From contig NZ_FNEY01000003.1 of NCBI RefSeq assembly GCF_900100305.1, forward strand, positions 62,001-126,000: a DNA stretch of 64,000 bases. Reading direction: 5' to 3'. Within the stretch, counting starts at the first letter, position 1. Each line of letters starts with the position of its first letter. The stretch is from Paracidovorax citrulli (lineage in GTDB: Bacteria; Pseudomonadota; Gammaproteobacteria; Burkholderiales; Burkholderiaceae_C). The notes beneath the pieces were generated by a model. That model saw nothing but the letters and a program-made list of their open reading frames with translations. It ran no database searches and was not told the DNA's origin. The position numbers and the translations under genes were made by a program. Below, one piece after another: positions 60,841 through 64,000 of the stretch.

Positions 60841-62832
60841 ATGCTCGACGTCGGAGCCATCCACGCGACCATCGAACGCTCGGCCCACACCGTGCTGGTG
60901 GTGGACGACAACCCGGTCACCCGCTATTCCACCGCGCGCGTCGTGCGCGCGGCGGGCTTCCAGACCATGGAAGCCGAGAGCGGCGCACAGGCCCTGCAGA
61001 TGGCGGGCGAAGGCATCTCGGCCGTGGTGCTGGACGTGCACCTGCCGGACATCGACGGCTTCGCCGTCTGCCGCGCGCTGCGTACCCGCGAAGACACGGC
61101 CCAGTTGCCGGTGATGCACCTTTCGGCGGCCCACGTGCATGCCGAGGACCGCGTCACCGGGCTGAACGCCGGGGCCGACGCCTACCTCACCCATCCCGTG
61201 GAACCCGCGGTGCTGGTGGGCACCCTGCAGGCACTCATCCGCGCGCGCACTGCGGAGGACAGCCTGCGGCGCAGCGACCGGCGCTTCCGCGCCATCTACA
61301 GCCAGGCCCTCAGCGGCATCGGGCTGCTGGAGCGCGACGGGCGCTTCACCGACGTCAACCCGGCGATGGCGCGCGTGCTCGGGCGCACCCGCCAGGAAGT
61401 CCTCGGCCGCGCGATCAGCGACTTCGCCCCGCCCGGCTGGGTGGACTTCGTCAAGGACAAGACGGTGGACACCGGCCAGTCGGCCACCTGGCAGGGCGAG
61501 TTCCCGCTCATGCGGCCCTCGGGCCAATGGGTGTACCTGGAATGGAGCATTTCCGCGCACGTGGAACCCGGGATGCGCATGGCCCTGGCCGCCGACATCT
61601 CCGAGCGGGTGGAACTCGACAGCCGCCGCCAGGAGGTGCTGGAGCGCGAGCAGGCGGCCCGCGCCACGGCCGAGCGCCTGAGCCGCACCAAGGACGACTT
61701 CATCGCCGTGCTGTCGCACGAGTTGCGCACGCCGCTGAACGCGATCGCCGGCTGGGTGCACATCCTCAAGCGGCGCGGCGGCACGCCGGAACTCATCAAG
61801 GGCCTGGATTCCATCCACCGCAACGTCAAGGCGCAGGCGCGCATCATCTCCGACATCCTCGACGTCTCGCGCATCAACAGCGGCAAGCTGCACCTGGAGC
61901 GCGAGTGGACGCAGCCCATCGAGGTGGTGCGCTCCGCGATCGATGCGCTGCAGGCCTCCATCGCCGAGAAGCACCTCGAGATCGTGCTGCGCGCAGGCGA
62001 GGACATCGGTCCCGCCTGGCTCGACCCGACGCGGTTCCAGCAGATCTTCTGGAACCTGCTGACCAACGCCATCAAGTTCTCGAACGACAGCGGGCGCATC
62101 GACGTGTCGCTGTCCCGCGATGACGATGCGCTCACGCTGACCGTGCAGGATTTCGGACGCGGCATCTCGCCCGAATTCATCGAGCACCTCTTCGACCGGT
62201 TCACCCAGAGCGATTCACCGGACAACCGCCGCCACGGCGGTTTGGGCCTCGGCCTGTCCATCGTCAAGCATCTGGCGGAACTGCATGGTGGCGGCGCCGA
62301 GGCCTACAGCGCCGGCACCGGGGAAGGCACCACGATCACGGTCACGCTCACCGCGGCCTACGAAGGCGGCGCCAGCGCGAGCGTGCCTGCGGCGCTGGCG
62401 TCCGACGAGCCGGCCCCGGAGCCGGCCGAGGCCGAGCGTCCGCTCAGGGGCCTGGACATCCTCACCGTCGAAGACCACCCGGACGCGAGCGAAATGCTGG
62501 CCGTCGTCCTTTCGGACGGAGGCGCCCGGCCCCGGCAGGCGGTGGATTTCGACTCCGCGATGCAAGCGCTGCGCGAACGCTGGCCCGACGTGGTCGTGAG
62601 CGACATCGGCCTGCCCGGGCGCGACGGCTACGAACTCGCGCGGGCGCTGCGCGACATGCCCGTGCCGCAGGGGCTCAAGCCGCCCATCGCGATCGCGCTC
62701 ACCGCGTTTTCGCGCCCGCAGGACGCGAACAAGGCCCTGGAAGCGGGTTTCGACGCACACCTGGGCAAGCCCCTGCAGCCCCATGCCCTGATGGCCACGA
62801 TCGCGCGCCTGATGGCCGCCCGCCCGGCCTAG
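60841..62832 (+). CDS. Hybrid histidine kinase, REC-PAS-HK-REC
   Basis: A 663-residue protein. The N-terminal receiver (TVLVVDDNPVTRYS, VVLDVHLPDIDG with Asp about 63) is followed by a PAS domain (FRAIYSQALSGIGLLERDGR), the kinase (VLSHELRTPLNAIAGWVHIL; GLGLGLSIVKHLAELHGGG) and a C-terminal receiver (DILTVEDHPDASEM, VVVSDIGLPGRDG). Phosphate could pass from the kinase to either receiver. It starts six bases after the previous kinase. Confidence 0.92.
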   Translation: MLDVGAIHATIERSAHTVLVVDDNPVTRYSTARVVRAAGFQTMEAESGAQALQMAGEGISAVVLDVHLPDIDGFAVCRALRTREDTAQLPVMHLSAAHVHAEDRVTGLNAGADAYLTHPVEPAVLVGTLQALIRARTAEDSLRRSDRRFRAIYSQALSGIGLLERDGRFTDVNPAMARVLGRTRQEVLGRAISDFAPPGWVDFVKDKTVDTGQSATWQGEFPLMRPSGQWVYLEWSISAHVEPGMRMALAADISERVELDSRRQEVLEREQAARATAERLSRTKDDFIAVLSHELRTPLNAIAGWVHILKRRGGTPELIKGLDSIHRNVKAQARIISDILDVSRINSGKLHLEREWTQPIEVVRSAIDALQASIAEKHLEIVLRAGEDIGPAWLDPTRFQQIFWNLLTNAIKFSNDSGRIDVSLSRDDDALTLTVQDFGRGISPEFIEHLFDRFTQSDSPDNRRHGGLGLGLSIVKHLAELHGGGAEAYSAGTGEGTTITVTLTAAYEGGASASVPAALASDEPAPEPAEAERPLRGLDILTVEDHPDASEMLAVVLSDGGARPRQAVDFDSAMQALRERWPDVVVSDIGLPGRDGYELARALRDMPVPQGLKPPIAIALTAFSRPQDANKALEAGFDAHLGKPLQPHALMATIARLMAARPA

Positions 62833-62853
62833 ACACCGACGTCCCCTGACGCC

Positions 62854-64000
62854 ATGACGATCCCACCGACCCCGCCCGCCGAGCGCCATGCCGACATCTT
62901 CATCGGCCAGAGCGAGATGGCACGGCGCATGCGCCAGCACGACTGGGAAGCGACGCCGCTCGGGCCGCCCGAACGCTGGCCCCAGGGGCTCAAGGCCGCG
63001 CTGCGCATCCTGCTGACCTCCCGCTTCGAAATGTGGGTGGGCTGGGGCCCGGACATCGCTTTCTTCTACAACGACGCCTACCGCCCCACGCTGGGCACCA
63101 AGCATCCCCAAGCGCTGGGCCGGCCCACTTCGCAGATCTGGGCAGAAATCTGGGACGACGTGAAGGACCGGATGCACGCGGTGTACCAGCGTGGCGAATC
63201 CACCTGGGATTCCTCCCTGATGCTGCTCATCGACCGTGCAGGAACGGGCACCCTCGAGGAGACCTACCACACCTTCTCGTACAGCCCGCTGCTGGACGAC
63301 GACGGGCGCGTGAACGGCCTGTTCTGCGCGGTGTCCGAAGAGACGCGCCGCGTCATCAGCGAGCGGCGCCTGGCGGTGCTGCACGAACTGAGCGCGGCGA
63401 TGTCGCTGGGCGGCACCCGCCAGCAGGTCGTGGACGGCGCCTGCGCCACCCTGGCGAACGCGCAGCACGACCTGCCCTTCTCGCTGATCTATCTCCACGA
63501 TGCCCACGGCACGGCGCGGCTGGCCTGCAATGCCGGCGTGCCCTCGGGCCACCGGCTGGCGCCGCGCGAAATCGCGCCCGGCGCGCCGTGGCCCTGGCGC
63601 CTGGACCGGCTCGCGGCCGGCGAGGCCGCATTCGCAGTCCCACTGGAGCCGGCGGCCGACACGCCCACCGGCGCGTGGCAGGTTCCGCCACACACCGCGT
63701 TCGTGGTGGCGCTGCCCCCGCAAGGGGACGCCCGGTCCGCGGGCTTCCTCGTGTGCGGTGCGAATCCGCACCGCCCCGGGGACGACGCCGAGACCCGGTC
63801 GTTCGTGCAACTGCTCGCCGGGCAGGTGGCGCCGGCCGTCGCGCAGGCCGAGGCGCTGGAATCCCGCACGGCCGAGCGCGACCGCCTGCGCGAACTGTTC
63901 AGCAAGGCGCCGGGCTTCATGTGCGTGCTGCGCGGGCCCGACCACGTTTTCGAGTTCGTCAACGATTCATACCAGCAGCTCATCGGGCGCAGGGACATCG
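62854..64000 (+). CDS. PAS/GAF sensor kinase, cut by window edge
   Basis: A frame open from ATG 62854 to the window edge, 382 codons. A PAS-like first domain (HDWEATPLGPPERWPQGLKA, MWVGWGPDIAFFYNDAYRPT) is followed by a GAF-like domain (VLHELSAAMSLGGTRQQVVD) and the start of a second PAS (LFSKAPGFMCVLRGPDHVFE). This is the usual front end of large sensor histidine kinases in betaproteobacteria. The catalytic part is outside the window. Confidence 0.85.
   Translation, partial: MTIPPTPPAERHADIFIGQSEMARRMRQHDWEATPLGPPERWPQGLKAALRILLTSRFEMWVGWGPDIAFFYNDAYRPTLGTKHPQALGRPTSQIWAEIWDDVKDRMHAVYQRGESTWDSSLMLLIDRAGTGTLEETYHTFSYSPLLDDDGRVNGLFCAVSEETRRVISERRLAVLHELSAAMSLGGTRQQVVDGACATLANAQHDLPFSLIYLHDAHGTARLACNAGVPSGHRLAPREIAPGAPWPWRLDRLAAGEAAFAVPLEPAADTPTGAWQVPPHTAFVVALPPQGDARSAGFLVCGANPHRPGDDAETRSFVQLLAGQVAPAVAQAEALESRTAERDRLRELFSKAPGFMCVLRGPDHVFEFVNDSYQQLIGRRDI

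Overview
The window is high-GC DNA from a betaproteobacterium. The host genes (two-step hut pathway through HutF and HutG, IF-1 of the Burkholderiales type, RsbRST-type stressosome) suggest an Acidovorax/Paracidovorax-like member of the Comamonadaceae. That assignment is inferred from gene content only.

Positions 1 to about 39,480 are the right-hand part of an HK97-like, tailed, temperate prophage. It is inserted at the 3' end of a tRNA-Pro(TGG) gene (39436-39512, minus strand), and the integrase lies beside the tRNA. The late genes run leftward from about 17.6 kb to the window edge: Q-like antiterminator, terminator, HNH nuclease, small and large terminase, portal, ClpP-like protease, capsid, head-tail joining genes, tail tube, a tail-assembly chaperone with a lambda G/GT-type -1 frameshift, tape measure and tail proteins. 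The left end of the phage lies outside the window. Between 17.7 and 21 kb the genes also run leftward: primase-helicase, CII-like regulator, a small gene and a Cro-like gene. A CI/LexA-like repressor at 21.1 kb starts a rightward lysogenic cassette (TM2 zinc-ribbon membrane protein, a 27-residue proline-rich peptide, a SLATT-like two-helix membrane protein) closed by a strong terminator.

A second early promoter at 23.3 kb carries the same 12-bp operator seen at the cI/cro promoters. It drives the rightward replication and accessory operon (23.9-37.8 kb): PD-(D/E)XK nuclease, ssDNA-binding protein, Nmad5-like protein, SNF2-type helicase, DNA methyltransferase, family A DNA polymerase, VRR-NUC nuclease, a second SNF2-type helicase, a PAPS-reductase-like protein and a run of zinc-ribbon proteins. 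The right end holds a DUF3606 gene in reverse, a DUF4224 excisionase candidate and the tyrosine integrase. A hairpin with the same GCCCGC/GCGGGC stem recurs at gene junctions across the prophage.

From 39.6 kb the DNA is host chromosome: infA, psd, a PAP2 lipoprotein phosphatase with an autotransporter-type repeat tail, and a frameshifted RhtA-like exporter. Then comes a large leftward histidine-utilisation cluster (hutC, H, U, a PhyH dioxygenase, D, I, F, G) preceded by a NitT/TauT-type ABC transporter. HutC-type TGTATATACA operators lie on both sides of the hutC/hutH gap, and a near-copy lies before the transporter. The last 7 kb is a rightward stressosome signalling operon: RsbR, RsbS, RsbT, an ATPase-PP2C fusion, and histidine kinases, the last cut by the window edge.
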